Shown here: positions 22,560 to 35,387 of the stretch, piece after piece | Numbering within the stretch: position 1 is the stretch's first letter | Layout of the letters: the number at the start of each line of letters is the position of its first letter | Origin: Phoronis australis | Taxonomy: Eukaryota > Phoronida > Phoronidae | Direction: 5' to 3' | DNA length: 64,000 nucleotides | NCBI GenBank assembly: GCA_002633005.1 | Contig: NMRA01000179.1 | Coordinates: forward strand, 451,797 to 515,796 | Notes under the pieces: generated by a model | Told to the model about the DNA's origin: nothing | The model's database searches: none | The model's input: only the letters and a program-made list of their open reading frames with translations | Program-made: the position numbers and the translations under genes

Positions 22560-23342
22560 TGTATCAAGCCAATTAGAAATTCTCGAGAAACCTTATCGAT
22601 TATGAATACATATTATATTATTCAATTCTGCAAAACGTCACACCGATGGTTAAATTACAATTTTCTTCAACAATGTAATGCTTTTGATAAAACGTTCTAT
22701 GAAAATTACAGTTTTGCCATTTAGGTCCCTTTAATAATGCACCGATAGGAAGGTACGGTAATATTTGAGAAGACTCGTTAACAATACTGTCATTAGTAAC
22801 CAGTTTAGCATGTCTAAGACTAGCGCATTATAATAAGTTATTTATGTTGGTTGAGAATGACACAAAATGTGGCTTTATTTTTGATAACAATCCATCGACT
22901 TTTGCTGGCATTGTGAAAATTGCATGCAAATGTCTAACTTACAAATTATTAATAAACGAATAGAAACCAAGCTTGACCGATGGGTCAAAATGGCTATCCT
23001 TAATCCCTGGAATAAACATTACCCCTCTTCATTCAGAAGCTCTACAGTGCCTGCAACAATAACGGTCTAGCTATTGTAAAATCCGCGAGGGACACCAAGC
23101 CAGTCTTCCACAGTCCTCATGAATGTTTAACCAGAATTCGCTGTGGCCACGTCTCTCGTGGTAGTCAACACCATTGATATCTACGTGTATGAGCCACTTC
23201 GCATTGCGACCACGTATGCGCTTACACTTACATTATATTCAAGGTGGCGCATACAGGTATATCTAAAATTAGGTTCATGCGCCAATGGTGTAGACACTTG
23301 AGTAAACTATGTTGCGAATACAGGCGCAATGCGCAAGCCCAC
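22560..23342. other. Intergenic, nothing recognised
   Basis: Upstream side of gene A; no gene or repeat recognised. Confidence 0.45.
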
Positions 23343-23430
23343 ATTGTCACGACATCCCAAATTGCCACAACGTCTCAAATTGTCACAACGTCCCAAATTG
23401 TCACAACGTCCCAAATTGTCACAGCTTCAA
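23343..23430. repeat. 18-bp tandem repeat, about 4.5 copies
   Basis: Unit CAAATTGTCACAACGTCC with few changes. No spacers, so not a CRISPR. Confidence 0.85.
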
Positions 23431-24523
23431 AATTGTGACAATCTGGTCAGGGCTGCAAGCTCCAAATTGCTACAACATTCCTGCTTGTATCATTTTGGGC
23501 ATGTGCTATAGTACATGCTGCCTGAATTGCATCGTTCAAAGCAGTTCTCTGTCACTGAAACAGAATTCAACCTGTCCACCAAGTATTTTTACGATTTGTT
23601 TGTAAACGTTTTGAATTTCTGTTGATGTCAATGGATTTCAAATTTCAAAAAAAAAACGATCTGTCAGCTCACTGCTCCGCACTTCGTTGATTTTTCACCC
23701 ACAAGGCAAAGCGCGTCTCCTTATTTCGTATGGCAATACTTAGACGAAGCACAGTTCCCTTATATGGAAAATTTTACCTTTGGCCACTGATGTAAACAAA
23801 GCAATGACGACTTTAAGCAGCTGTTAGTATTAAGGCACAATTAATGTGAGTCCTTACTGTTTAAAATTAGTTATAAAGGTATGGTAGAATTCAAATATAT
23901 TCTAAAATGTACTTGGAATCCCTTTTTTTTGAAAACGGCTTGCTTGCCACATACTGTGCTGTCGACCTTCAGATTTGGAGTGGGATCACACATGTGCAAG
24001 TACCGTTAGTATCCTTCTTGTCAGTCAGCTGTATGTCGAATGTCTGTTAGTGGCAATGAGAGTAAAAACTCTGTGGTTACCAAATAGTTTTTCCTTAGCG
24101 CTTTTTTTAAAAATCGCTACTTTTGCGATTTTTTCTGGAAAATTTCTCACGGCAAAAGTGAATAACCGAGGACCTTTGTCAGGAATCGTTTAAAAGATAT
24201 TTTTGACGATTTCTTGTGTTCCATGCCTCCTTAAACTGGTATAGAACGCGAAAAACAAAATATTCATCTGACACTGAAACAAAATTGAAACTGATCACGA
24301 GGCATTTTTACGTTTTTTTTTCATGAAGATTGGGAATTCATGTTGATGTAAAATCATTTATCCTTCAGTTTCAAATTTAAAAATACGATCCGGCAACACC
24401 TCGTCACTTCATTGATTTGTCTCCCCATAAGGCAAAGCACGTACTCCTATTTGCTTAAACATACACGCAGCACATTTCGCTGATAAGGAAAATATGACCT
24501 TTGACCTTTGACGTAAAAGAGGA
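23431..24523. other. Intergenic, nothing recognised
   Basis: No supported gene. Sequence near 23640-23760 and 24290-24500 is loosely similar (both include ...CACAAGGCAAAGC or CATAAGGCAAAGC and GAAAAT...ACCTTTG), suggesting an old direct duplication. Confidence 0.4.
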
Positions 24524-24737
24524 GCAGTGTGGCCTGGTGTGATAGGTGCCCGCCTTCTTTGCTCGAGGTCGTGGGTTCGAGTCCCACTGGGCTACACTGC
24601 TAGACACTTGTGTCAGGTTTCTAGCTCTTCAGCTCATCACAATCTGTTTCAAGGTAATTTTAAATTTGTTACGTTTGTGTTCTCAGCAGCATAAAACAGT
24701 CCCAAATAGAGACTCAACTAAGTTCCCAATTCTACTG
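24524..24737 (+). repeat. tRNA-derived SINE, copy 2
   Basis: A-box-like GTGGCCTGGTGTG and B-box GGGTTCGAGTCCC (24573-24585) begin it; TTTCTAGCTCTTCAGCTC follows; the tail has AAACAGTCCCAAATAGAGAC. The tail recurs inverted at 25040-25085. Confidence 0.6.
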
Positions 24738-25034
24738 CGTATTTGAAGACTTGTAGAAACACTTAATGTTCTTTCTTGTGCTCTTTGAGTATCATTTCTA
24801 AGCCATTTTGTGACTTTGATGCAAATGGAGAGTGATCTATACGTTGAATTCTCAATATTATTGAAAATAAGTGAGGATCTTTTCACGCAACGCCTCCGAT
24901 TTAAGGACTAAATCATTAATCATTGTGATAAAATTAAGGGTTCAATTTTTAGTTAGAAATGACATTATTCAAAGAGGAGCTGATAACAAAGATAACACGA
25001 AAAAATATTACATCCGTGAGTAAAGAAAGAAAAA

Positions 25035-25200
25035 ATGCGCAGAAGATTTATGGAATTTATTTGAGCCCCCATTTGGGACTGTTTCATGCAACCGGCCACA
25101 GACGCACACTCTTGCCACCGGAGTTTTGAGCTTCAGCACACAAATGTGCTGGCAATCCGGGCAAGTTAGTCTGAAAACATACTGGCCCACTTACTAAGTT
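25035..25200 (-). repeat. SINE tail, inverted partial copy
   Basis: On the minus strand GAAACAGTCCCAAATGGGGG matches the tail of the SINE at 24524-24737. The upstream part is only loosely similar. Confidence 0.45.
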
Positions 25201-25423
25201 GCTGGCCCACTGCTGATATCTCCCTATCTATATTTTTCTCAATCTTTTCCAGTACACCAAATGTGTAGGTATTTGAGAACTTTATTTCTTATGCTAATAG
25301 CGTGAGGAATTGTTGGTAACAGAGATGTATACATAAACACTAAATAAGCTGTGGTTAAGAAATAAAATCCCTGAACTAGATTCAACCAATATATTTTTGC
25401 AAAACACGTGTCGTCAGTAGGCC

Positions 25424-25455
25424 TACAGCACACATCACGAATTTTTGTCCGACCG
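25424..25455 (+). repeat. Left 32-bp inverted repeat
   Basis: Starts TACAGCACACATCACG and ends TTTGTCCGACCG; identical to the reverse complement of 34369-34400. Confidence 0.85.
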
Positions 25456-25640
25456 GTCGGAAATTGGTCGACGACCGGTCGATGACCGGCCGTCTAGCCG
25501 ACCAGCAGCCGACCAACAATGGTCTGCTGGGAGCCGTCTGCTGAGTCGCCTCTGCGATAGGCTCTTAGGTCGGCAAAGTGGTCGCCTAGCAAAGACGACC
25601 ACTTCGGATTATACGTGTCCTCGGTCGGCAATTACCATTT
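25451..25640. repeat. Left subterminal GGTCGGC array
   Basis: Dense GACCGGTCGG, GGTCGACGACC, GCCGACC and GGTCGGC words in both orientations. Confidence 0.7.
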
Positions 25641-27083
25641 TATGACTTAGCGGGTGAACTTTGTCCAAACAAATATTTATCTGTTCGCTGTTCGTTCACC
25701 AGTAGCCACTCCGGTCTTGACATCGGTTTATCAACTTTTGTTCAACTATTGAAAGGTGGTAAAATCGAATTCACCTACAAATACGAATTGCGTGAAATTG
25801 CACCAACGTAAACTTTGTGTTGAATTGCTGACGACGTGGTAAAATTAAACGTTAAATGATTACGTGGAAACATAATTTCGCACTCTAGATGTGAAACTTT
25901 TATACATTATGCATAAAAAAGTATCAACAACCAGGAAATTTGAAATGTGTCAGTAAATTTGCATACAGTTCCAGGGCCGCAGGAAGCGGGGGGAAGGCGG
26001 GGCGGGCACAGGCCCCAGCAAAAATTTTCAGGCGTCTGGGTTAAACCGTGGCAACCCACATAGGCGTGGTGCCGGGGACAGTCGAAAAAAGAAAGACTGC
26101 GAAAAACGGATAAGAGAGAAAACTCAAGAGAACATTTAACAAATCTGCATCAGTGCATAGTTTACCTTTTGAGGACCCAGGCCATGACATTGTCGTTAGG
26201 GTCTTCGCTTTTGCAGCACAGGTCGTCTAAACGCACACATATATTTCGAAAAAATCGAGAGAATTAGTAAAGCGAAGTTTTTGCTGAGCGTTCTAATTTA
26301 CTGGATGTTTAAATTCAATAAGTCAATTTTGCGAATGCAAAACTATATTTTGCTAGAGGCCCCTCTCTGGCAAGGGATAACGGTGACAACTTTCGCTTTA
26401 TTTTTTTCTCCAAACTGTATATCACTTGAGAAAAATTGATGACCTGGCAGATAACATCAATTGCCGCGCATTTCCTGATATTTGAAAATACAGATATTTT
26501 CATACTGAGGGGCCCCGCTATTGAACGAGGCCATTGATGACATTCAAGTGGCCACCTTTTTGTGTTTTTATTAAGAAATTTTTACGGGGCCGCTCGCGGT
26601 GAAAGGGTCCAATGTTGGAATCGATTACCTCTATTTTCCTGCTTTTTGTGAAATCGTGCTTTCATGTTGAAGGAAGTCACTCCCTGCATCGTTTTTGGAC
26701 CACACGAGGGTGGAATGAACTGTCACTTTTTTCCAAGCTTAACGATGTTTAGGCTTTCATCTTAAAGTCCTTGTTGCAAACTGGCCATGTGGTTCTAGTA
26801 TCCGAAAATACTTACTACATAAAATCTTATTTTCGACACCCTTTCTTTACATTCTTTTCGCCTTTCTTGCCAAAAGCGATTTTTCAACCGTATTTGACCC
26901 TTTTCTCTGAGCGTATGATTACCGGTTGTAATCGGTTATTTCCGTACCCACATTTCCGGCTCATCAGTTCAGGAACTTGTCCTGAACGCCGCCATTTTTT
27001 CCTTGTAACTGAATGTGCTATGGCTTGCTCGAAAAGTCTTCATTATATTGTTTTATTAGTAATATATCGTGATTCGTTTGCAT
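25641..27083. other. Interior of the 9-kb segment, left of the gap
   Basis: No gene. A G-rich stretch at 25974-26020 resembles a decayed end of the CAGTGGCGGATC family. Confidence 0.4.
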
Positions 27084-27973
27084 NNNNNNNNNNNNNNNNN
27101 NNNNNNNNNNNNNNNNNNNNNNNNNNNNNNNNNNNNNNNNNNNNNNNNNNNNNNNNNNNNNNNNNNNNNNNNNNNNNNNNNNNNNNNNNNNNNNNNNNNN
27201 NNNNNNNNNNNNNNNNNNNNNNNNNNNNNNNNNNNNNNNNNNNNNNNNNNNNNNNNNNNNNNNNNNNNNNNNNNNNNNNNNNNNNNNNNNNNNNNNNNNN
27301 NNNNNNNNNNNNNNNNNNNNNNNNNNNNNNNNNNNNNNNNNNNNNNNNNNNNNNNNNNNNNNNNNNNNNNNNNNNNNNNNNNNNNNNNNNNNNNNNNNNN
27401 NNNNNNNNNNNNNNNNNNNNNNNNNNNNNNNNNNNNNNNNNNNNNNNNNNNNNNNNNNNNNNNNNNNNNNNNNNNNNNNNNNNNNNNNNNNNNNNNNNNN
27501 NNNNNNNNNNNNNNNNNNNNNNNNNNNNNNNNNNNNNNNNNNNNNNNNNNNNNNNNNNNNNNNNNNNNNNNNNNNNNNNNNNNNNNNNNNNNNNNNNNNN
27601 NNNNNNNNNNNNNNNNNNNNNNNNNNNNNNNNNNNNNNNNNNNNNNNNNNNNNNNNNNNNNNNNNNNNNNNNNNNNNNNNNNNNNNNNNNNNNNNNNNNN
27701 NNNNNNNNNNNNNNNNNNNNNNNNNNNNNNNNNNNNNNNNNNNNNNNNNNNNNNNNNNNNNNNNNNNNNNNNNNNNNNNNNNNNNNNNNNNNNNNNNNNN
27801 NNNNNNNNNNNNNNNNNNNNNNNNNNNNNNNNNNNNNNNNNNNNNNNNNNNNNNNNNNNNNNNNNNNNNNNNNNNNNNNNNNNNNNNNNNNNNNNNNNNN
27901 NNNNNNNNNNNNNNNNNNNNNNNNNNNNNNNNNNNNNNNNNNNNNNNNNNNNNNNNNNNNNNNNNNNNNNNNN
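27084..27973. other. Assembly gap
   Basis: 890 unresolved bases (N). Open frames drawn through it are meaningless. Confidence 0.99.
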
Positions 27974-29207
27974 TTGAATATATGCAGCATTTATCATTTG
28001 ACCATTTTACTTCGACAAAACAGCTTGCAACCGCATGCATTTACCGTTCGCCAGTGTCTGGTCTCGATCCGCACCGGGTCCGATAGGCTGCGGTCCCGAG
28101 TCTGGCAAAATAATTTCTGTCAAAATATATTCGCCACATTTCTTCAGCAAATTCGATAAAATTGTCTGCAGTTTGATTTTATTAAAATTAAGGCGCGCTG
28201 TCGATTATTTTATCCCCGTTTGCTGGCTGGTAACAGTACAGGCCAGGCACTGCTCGAGTCGCACTGACGGCGTTTTCTCGGCCTGGGTTCCTGAATGAAT
28301 TGTACTTACGGGTTCGCGGCAAGTTCAAAATGGCGGTGTTTCTTCGGGTGCGAATTGTGAGTGGCGCGTTCATTTAAACTGTTTTCGAGTACGGATCGTG
28401 TATTAGTTATGGGGTAGGTACTTCTTGGATCCTTATAACATCTTCTAACCATGTAATAAGGGTTAACAACGCGTGAGACAAGGACTTTAAGGTGTCCCAT
28501 TTCAGAAGGTACCCTCTCTCGTTGGAGCAGTAGGGGAAATGTCCCTTTGTCCCACTATATACATGTACATGTATATCTGCGCGTGCAGGACAAGTGTACA
28601 AAGGCACTATATCTGCTTGTGCACGACAGGTGTACACAATCAATTGTGGTTGATACAATCTATTACAAATGATTCTTTAAAATAGATTAATTTCGACTAT
28701 TTCTAAGAATGGTATGACATGTTATAAGATTTTGATAAGAATTTATATTAACGGAAGGTGTAATATACTGTAAGATCTAAGTTTTCTCATCAGGCCTAGT
28801 AATTTATACAAATTTTTGTCACTGACCAAAAGCGATCCATAAATGATGATCAGACTGATATATGTGAACGATGATCAGTCTCATCAGAATTCATATCAAC
28901 CAAAATGGAGGTGCAAGATTTTTACACATGCATTACTTATTCTAAGGTCAGAAAATATGATTAAAACAGTGAAGAAGATGAACAGTATACGCAGTGTCTA
29001 TTTTGTTACGTACAACGTCATTAAGATTGACGGTAAATATAAAGGGCAAAACTTAGCCTTTGAACTAGCAAGGAGCAATGTATAATGCATACAGAAGTAA
29101 GCAACAGTCAGGGCACGGACTTGTTTGTACATCCCGAGGGGCGTACATGTACATGTAGCTAGGATGGAGGGAGATTTGTCTCGTGCGGAAAACTCTCCGC
29201 AGGGGAG
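27974..29207. other. Interior of the 9-kb segment, right of the gap
   Basis: No supported gene. ACATGTACATGTA words near 28560 and 29143. Confidence 0.4.
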
Positions 29208-29344
29208 CAGGGGCGGATCCAGGATTTTGATTTAGGGGCGGTCAGGGCAGATATTCGCACCCCCGAGCTGCCAAATGGAATCTGGGAGAATTTTAGGGGG
29301 GCCTAGCCCCCTTGTCCCCTCGGCCCCCCCTAAATCCCTCACTG
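29208..29344. mobile_element. Short MITE related to the hAT-like family
   Basis: CAGGGGCGGATCCAGG at the left and CCCCCTAAATCCCTCACTG at the right, 137 bp. Body aligns with 31708-31861 (both contain ...AATCTGG.AGA.TTTTAGGGGGGCC). No clear target duplication. Confidence 0.6.
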
Positions 29345-30529
29345 CTTACATAAATTTTATGAAACTGGACCAATTAATGGGCTTTTTTGCACACTTGTCG
29401 GAGTCAGAGAAATGAGTTGTTTTGTCACGTGACCATCACAAGGAGGTGCTTATAAAATTAGGTAGCCTCGCATAGCAAGGCGTCAGTGAGTGTTTGAAAC
29501 GTAGAATTATCGCGGAGGAAAATGCCAGCGTAAAAGACAAGACGGCATTTAGAACTGGCTCGGAGAGAAGCACGCGATGAAATCTCTGTACTTCTTCTAA
29601 AATGTGTGTTCAAATTTCAAAGTAGCTGGGTAACTTTTTTAGAGTTTTCTAAGCTGCGCTATCCGAAAACCGGTGGGACAGCTAACAATCGTTCTCGCAA
29701 GCAATGGCATTTCTAAAAATTACTTACGGCCTTACTTTAATGTTTGAGTATCAGCTACAATCCTTTGTGAATCCTACGGATAACGAAGGGCAATATTTTA
29801 TCGCACACAAATCGTCTCCCGAGTTCAAAATTACTCCACTGTCAGAACTGAATAAGTCAGTGTAGGCTTATCACTCCAGTAACCTTCAGGATTTATGCCG
29901 GGGTTATTTACTTGAGTATAATGCACGTACTGAAGTTAATAAGGATTGTTTCTCGATCACTTTCTGCTATTAACTGTACGGTCCAAGCACACATAACTAG
30001 TACATGTAGAATTAAAAACATACAGTTAGTACTACATGTATATGCTTGAGATTCATGGCAATAGCGTCGTCCCGGATTACAGTGACACTCGAATCTCGCT
30101 GTAATTTACCCAAAATGCCGTAAACATTCGTCAGGCACATTTGCTGCCTCGTTTTCGAGCCACTGCAGTTTCACATGTTATTTGTTTTTGTCTTATTCTT
30201 AACAAGTTTTTCTTGGTTGCATTACTCTATTCGTTCTTCCTACTACTATGCTAACGAAGTATTAAATGTTGTGTTGTGGGCTGCAACACCGGCGTGAAAA
30301 CGTTTTATAAACTGGACAAATACCCGTCGATGCGTGATCTAAAATTCTTTGCCTTCCCGACATTAATGAGTGACACGAAAATGTGCCTGATTTCAAAACT
30401 AAATCACGTACTTACTTATTTCCATAATAACGGCGAATAAAAGTCATTTATAATGCATACAAACATTTCCTGTTGAGTGACAATATCTGACGAGTGCAGT
30501 TTTCAAATGCATATTCTATGCTACTGTTA
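29345..30529. other. No gene seen
   Basis: No recognisable domain or repeat partner. Confidence 0.4.
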
Positions 30530-30925
30530 CTGAGTGCCGAAGCGTGTCAGTTTGCGTTCTTTCCAGGAATTGTCATGAAAAAATGCATGGAAAACTATGC
30601 CTCGACATTATTGTTCTCAATGCAGAGTAAAGAATCGTTATCAGATAAATACATGCAAGGTTGGTTACATTTAATTCAACCGACATCACAACAGTCGCGT
30701 TTCAGATTACACTCTTTCCAAGAATCGTCATGAAAAAATGCTTGAAAACCGTACTGTGCCTCGGAGTTGTTGTTCTCAATGCAGGGTAAAGAATCGTTAT
30801 CCGATAAATACACATGTACGCAGACGTTCTCTTGTACTACACAATGTTGATTTCATTCAATTCAATGCTATTCCCAGAAATTGTTGTTCACAATGCTGGG
30901 TAAAGAATTGTTATCAGCTTTTGTG
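30530..30925 (+). repeat. Degenerate tandem repeat, about 160 bp, 2-3 copies
   Basis: The words TTCC(A)(G/A)GAATTGTCATGAAAAAATGC and GTTCTCAATGCAG(A/G)GTAAAGAATCG recur near 30563, 30718 and 30870. Two copies keep open plus-strand frames without known domain. Confidence 0.6.
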
Positions 30926-31707
30926 TTTTTGCTTTTTTGGCCCCGTTAATTATCCTCAGAAATTTCAGGCAATATTTCCAATTTCTATTTATTGTTATTA
31001 CTGGACCATGGATGAGTTAATCCATAATACAAACTATTTCACTGTCCAGCAGCTTCTATAATTTATACAATATCACAAAAATTATATTTCATGTTAAAAT
31101 TTGACAATGATTTTGAGCGAAAACTGATGTGCCCGACTTTTAAACTATTTATCAGAGTAGGAATTGTATTAAACTACAATTTAGTAATATAACATAAGCA
31201 AGTAAACTTCAACGCATAGTACGATCCAAATCCGTGACATAGGGTATATGGCTTTTTGTCTGGTCTGACGTGCACTGCACTCTTAAGATAGGAAACTTGT
31301 TGGTTTTCTCATCGGAATGTGTGAACGAATGAGCTTATGAAAAACTTACGTTCATTGCACTGTAGTCATGTTATGAACAAAAGAATGAAAAGAGAAAACA
31401 AGAAATTGCGGTTTTAATATAGGTGTGCCGTCTATATTCGTCTTTTAATCCGTTTTATTCATAAAACGTACTTAGTCGGCACGCATCTGTTTGCAAATTT
31501 TATAATGAACAGCGGTTTACTCCGTGGATGGACGGACACAGGTTATCGCTGACCGTTGTTTTAGTAGCTTTCGGTGCGACGATAGACTGAAGACTGGTTC
31601 GAGTTAATCACTTTATTAACTTCGGCCCCACCTACTCTTGTCTAGTCAAACAAAATGTACTACGTAATGTCTATTCTATGCTTCAGCTAGTGCTGCAGAA
31701 CCTTGGC
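30926..31707. other. No gene seen
   Basis: Nothing recognised. Confidence 0.4.
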
Positions 31708-31861
31708 CAGGGGCAGATCCAGAATTTTGAGTTGGGGGGCGGGGCAGAGTATTATCAAGGAATTTTCCCGTCAGACACTTACACCCCGAATTAGCAAATT
31801 TAATCTGGAAGATTTTTAGGGGGGCCATGGCCCCCTTGGCCCCCCTCTAGATCCGCCACTG
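31708..31861. mobile_element. Short MITE related to the hAT-like family
   Basis: CAGGGGCAGATCCAG at the left, CTCTAGATCCGCCACTG at the right; body aligns with 29208-29344. Confidence 0.65.
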
Positions 31862-33244
31862 GTGAGGAGGGGGAGGGAGAGGAGACACAACAATTCGTGG
31901 TGATCGGCACTAAACATTTTAACATCAGAAATATTACATTCAAGTAAGTCAGGCAAACACATTTTAATTAATAATCCACTGGTGCCACCTGCCGCCCCGA
32001 AGTGTTATACCAGAGGTTTCCAGTTTAATCCCGTCCTGCAGCCATTTTATTACTGCTTATGAATTTCTGTAATTACATCAGACGTTTCATCTCTTATAAT
32101 TGCTAAACGTAAATCGAAACATCAAAACGTTCTAGAAACCATTTGTAGTTAGTTAGTTGCAACAAGAGGGGGATTACGTATATCAAACTTGACAAATATA
32201 TGTGGCGTTGGCGCAGTTGGATTTTGGAATTAAATGGTGAATGACGTCAACATGAACTTGTGTCTTAAAACGCTACGAAATATTGCCACAAGTCAAACTT
32301 TAATAATTCTGCTAAAACTAATGATTGCTTAAAGGTATTTCAATAAACACAATATACATTCATTGACTGGCCGTAGTTTGGCGGGAAATGACGTGGTACG
32401 ACGGTGATAACTGGTACGGAACCGGTAACTCTACCCTACATTTGATGTACGACATGGCACTGACTGAATGCATCAACCAAACATATTAATTTTTGAAAAT
32501 CCCCTAAAAAATTGACTTTTTCAAAACACCGTGTTGGCCATATTCGTGCAGAAAAGCGAAATGAACAAATCTGTACACGCTGCTCAAAGCACTTTTGTAA
32601 ACATACGAAACGAAAACGTCGTTGTCTTAGAAAGCTGCATGTGCTTGGCAATTCTGACAAAGCACTCTCGTGCTGGAAGTTTTTTAAGATTGAGCACCGT
32701 TCCAAAAAATTGTAGGTCTCGTTACAGCTGACCACAGAAGCATGATTCTGCGATTTTAGGACTGAAACTGAACCAAATCTGGCGTGGTGACCCATTGGAA
32801 GGTGCAGAACTCGGGGAGAAGGGGGGGGGGGGGGGNGGGGCAATACAAGCGTGATATTTTTATTTTGGATCCATAGTTGCCAGATATTATTCAGCGTCAC
32901 TTACTACCTAAGGAGGCCACATCATGCGCTATAAACATCACCAGACGCTTTGCTTCACAAAACGTGTACCTTGGTGTGTTTCCTTTCATTTTTTTCGACA
33001 TAGCATTCGCTTTACCAAAGATTCACGCTCAAATGCCGCGTTGAGACAAACACCTCTTCACCACGTATTCGCATCTTCCCGTTCAAAATTGTTTTATTTT
33101 ATACAATTTGTCAATATGTTGTTGACAGAAAATATTTGTTTTTGGAACAACGTCATCGACCAACTGATACATGTAACTAGAGCAGATTTTACCGTCAGCG
33201 ATGCATGAAAACGGAATGCGCAAGGCTAGAATGGGTAGTAGCCT
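31862..33244. other. No gene seen
   Basis: A poly-G run with one unresolved base lies at 32818-32839. A Cys-rich plus-strand frame at 32512-32715 has no recognisable family. Confidence 0.4.
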
Positions 33245-33530
33245 CAGTGGCGGATTTAGGGAGTTGCCAAGGGGACCATGCCCCCCCCACCCCCTAAAGT
33301 TCTACCAGATACCATTTGGAAGTTCGGGTGCGAATTGCTGACTAGCACACGAATAAACACTGCATAGGCCTGAACAAACCCCGTATACCGTTTTTTTTTT
33401 TAGTCAACAGGTCCAAAAATTCGAGACTGCTGCATCCCCATGTTTTAGGCTGGGCCGCGGGGGCGTTTACCAAAATTTTGGTTATTCCTGTGCCCTTCCC
33501 CCCTAACTCAAAATCCTGGATCCACCCCTG
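33245..33530. mobile_element. MITE of the hAT-like family
   Basis: CAGTGGCGGATTTAGG at the left, CCTGGATCCACCCCTG at the right. AGCCT directly flanks both ends, a 5-bp target duplication. Confidence 0.7.
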
Positions 33531-34194
33531 AGCCTCAATAATGGTCATTCCGTGTTTGATGTCACTGTCTAAGTTCGTGGAAGTCGTCACCATATGATTT
33601 CGAAGTTAGAGCCTTCCAAGTCCGTGGGATTAGGACATATAGTTCCGTGTATTTCGCGTCTTTACTGCAAGGGTTAATACTGTGAAAACAAAATCTCCGG
33701 AGTAAGAGCTCTTCGGTGCAACAACTCATTCACTATCCCATCATCATTGGCGCGTGATAGGAGACCCGTGAGGAATTTTAAAAACGCAAAAAGATGCAGT
33801 TCGGCGTAACACAAACAAAAAACAAGTGTGGACGAAGACTGTAAAAAATAGCTGCGTTTGCAAAATGACTACGGCGTTGTATTGACCGGGGAGCAGCCAG
33901 TCTACTGCAACTTGTTAATGTCATGAGCCAAAAGATCAAATGTAAAGAAATCTTTAACGTTTTGTTATCCAAAACTTGTTGCATTGTCCATAATACAATG
34001 TTCAATATTACCGCATGCCTCCAACCTTCGAATTAGTGGTCGGTGAACACAACCGATGTGAACTCATGTAACGGAAAAGGTAAAACTAAGTTAATTTATT
34101 TGACCCTGTGCCGAGACGAATATCGGCGTCTGCACGCAAAGCGGTATGATCCTGACAACTTATTACGCAACTGCTACTCTGGCCTAAAAATAGC
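33531..34194. other. No gene seen
   Basis: Nothing recognised. Confidence 0.4.
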
Positions 34195-34375
34195 AGCCGA
34201 CTATCGGGTCGGCTGATGGCCGGTCGGCAATTAAGGTCGGCTGTAGAGTCGGCTGGTGGGTCGGCTTATGAGTCGGCACTGGGGCCGGCTGCCGGTCGGC
34301 TAAAAATTAGCCGACCGGTCGGCTAATTTGCCGACCGTTCGACGGCCGGTCGTCGACTCCTAGCCGAACGGTCGG
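34195..34375. repeat. Right subterminal GGTCGGC array
   Basis: About a dozen GTCGGCT/GCCGACC words, including the palindrome GCCGACCGGTCGGC (34311-34324), mirroring the left array. Confidence 0.7.
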
Positions 34376-34400
34376 ACAAAAATTCGTGATGTGTGCTGTA
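34369..34400 (-). repeat. Right 32-bp inverted repeat
   Basis: Perfect partner of 25424-25455. Confidence 0.85.
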
Positions 34401-35387
34401 CGTGGAACTTTACCCCTGGAATGGCAACTCCGATCTCGCGGCCTCTGTGGTTACACCGCATATGCGTGAGAGATGTTTGCGTTTGTTTCTTCAGGTGTGT
34501 TTACTTATTGTGGAATATATTGCCATTAAAACTTTTTACAGCTCCGCCGTTTTTCAACCGAACTGCATGGGAGCCATATCATTAGAAAGCTCTTTGTCAG
34601 TTCTTGATTAATATACCAGAAGCAAATAATTGATGCTGTAATTCACGAGTTATTATCATTTCGCATGAGTGGTTTATATACATTTTTAATTCTAAAAACC
34701 AAGAGTGTTTCCAAAATGCGAAAAGTAACATCGTGTTTCGATGATTCAATAGACTTTTACTCTACAAAGACAAATATTTTAGCATTAAAATATTGTACAT
34801 ATTCTGATACCCTTGCCACAGCCTTCGGAACCTTTCTAGAAAAACTTAATATAATGTTTTTTAATTCCTCTGGCAAGGTCGCAGTGACAAAATTAAGCGT
34901 TCTCAAGCTGTTCGTAATTATAACGAAGGGGGTACTAGAATGATTAACACATTTTCATTCTGTAAGGCTTTAAACATTAAAATATTAACAAATTAAATAA
35001 ACAGTCAGTCTAAGACGGCCCAATTGTTTCATTTGATTTTTCCTGAAATTAGAAATTTTGTCAAGTATGGAGTTGCATATCTCAAGATAAATTTTCCTAA
35101 CAGTGATCATCACCTTTGGAAAGATTTTTTGAATGTGTAATCTCTTGTGGAAATTGTTTGAAGATCCAAAATCAGATTTTCTTAACCAACCTGTATGGTT
35201 TAGCAGTGACGTGCAGGCCGTGGCAAAAAGTATGTTTTACAGGAATTGGTGCCATGGAGGCATTGATAGTCTTTATCATGGACTTTTTTTCCCCAGACGG
35301 TAATATTAACTATGGATCATATTGTGGATCTTTTAGGTCTCAAAACCAACTTTATGGCGTATAATAGTGTAATTTCAGTGATATTTA
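34401..35387. other. No gene seen
   Basis: AT-rich; open plus-strand frames lack a known domain. Confidence 0.4.

Larger units (their letters stand above)
25424..34400. mobile_element. 9-kb segment with perfect 32-bp inverted ends (candidate large DNA transposon)
   Basis: 25424-25455 and 34369-34400 are perfect inverted repeats. Starting each end as TA+CAGCACACATCACG leaves a TA duplication. Arrays of GGTCGGC/GCCGACC, often palindromic, fill about 190 bp inside each end. The interior has no recognisable transposase but contains an 890-base gap in the assembly, which could hide one, and several miniature elements. Confidence 0.6.

Noticed and set aside
23343-23430. CRISPR-like regular repeat
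   Set aside because: Units are directly adjacent without spacers, in animal DNA; a plain tandem repeat.
24524-24600. True tRNA gene
   Set aside because: A and B boxes are present but the cloverleaf does not close, and a shared non-tRNA core follows in another copy; a SINE head is more likely.
26771-28159. Open frames of 300-460 codons
   Set aside because: They exist only because the 890-base N gap contains no stops.
32512-32715. Cys/Lys-rich plus-strand frame resembling a zinc finger
   Set aside because: Cysteine spacing fits no family I know, and no flanking gene structure supports it.
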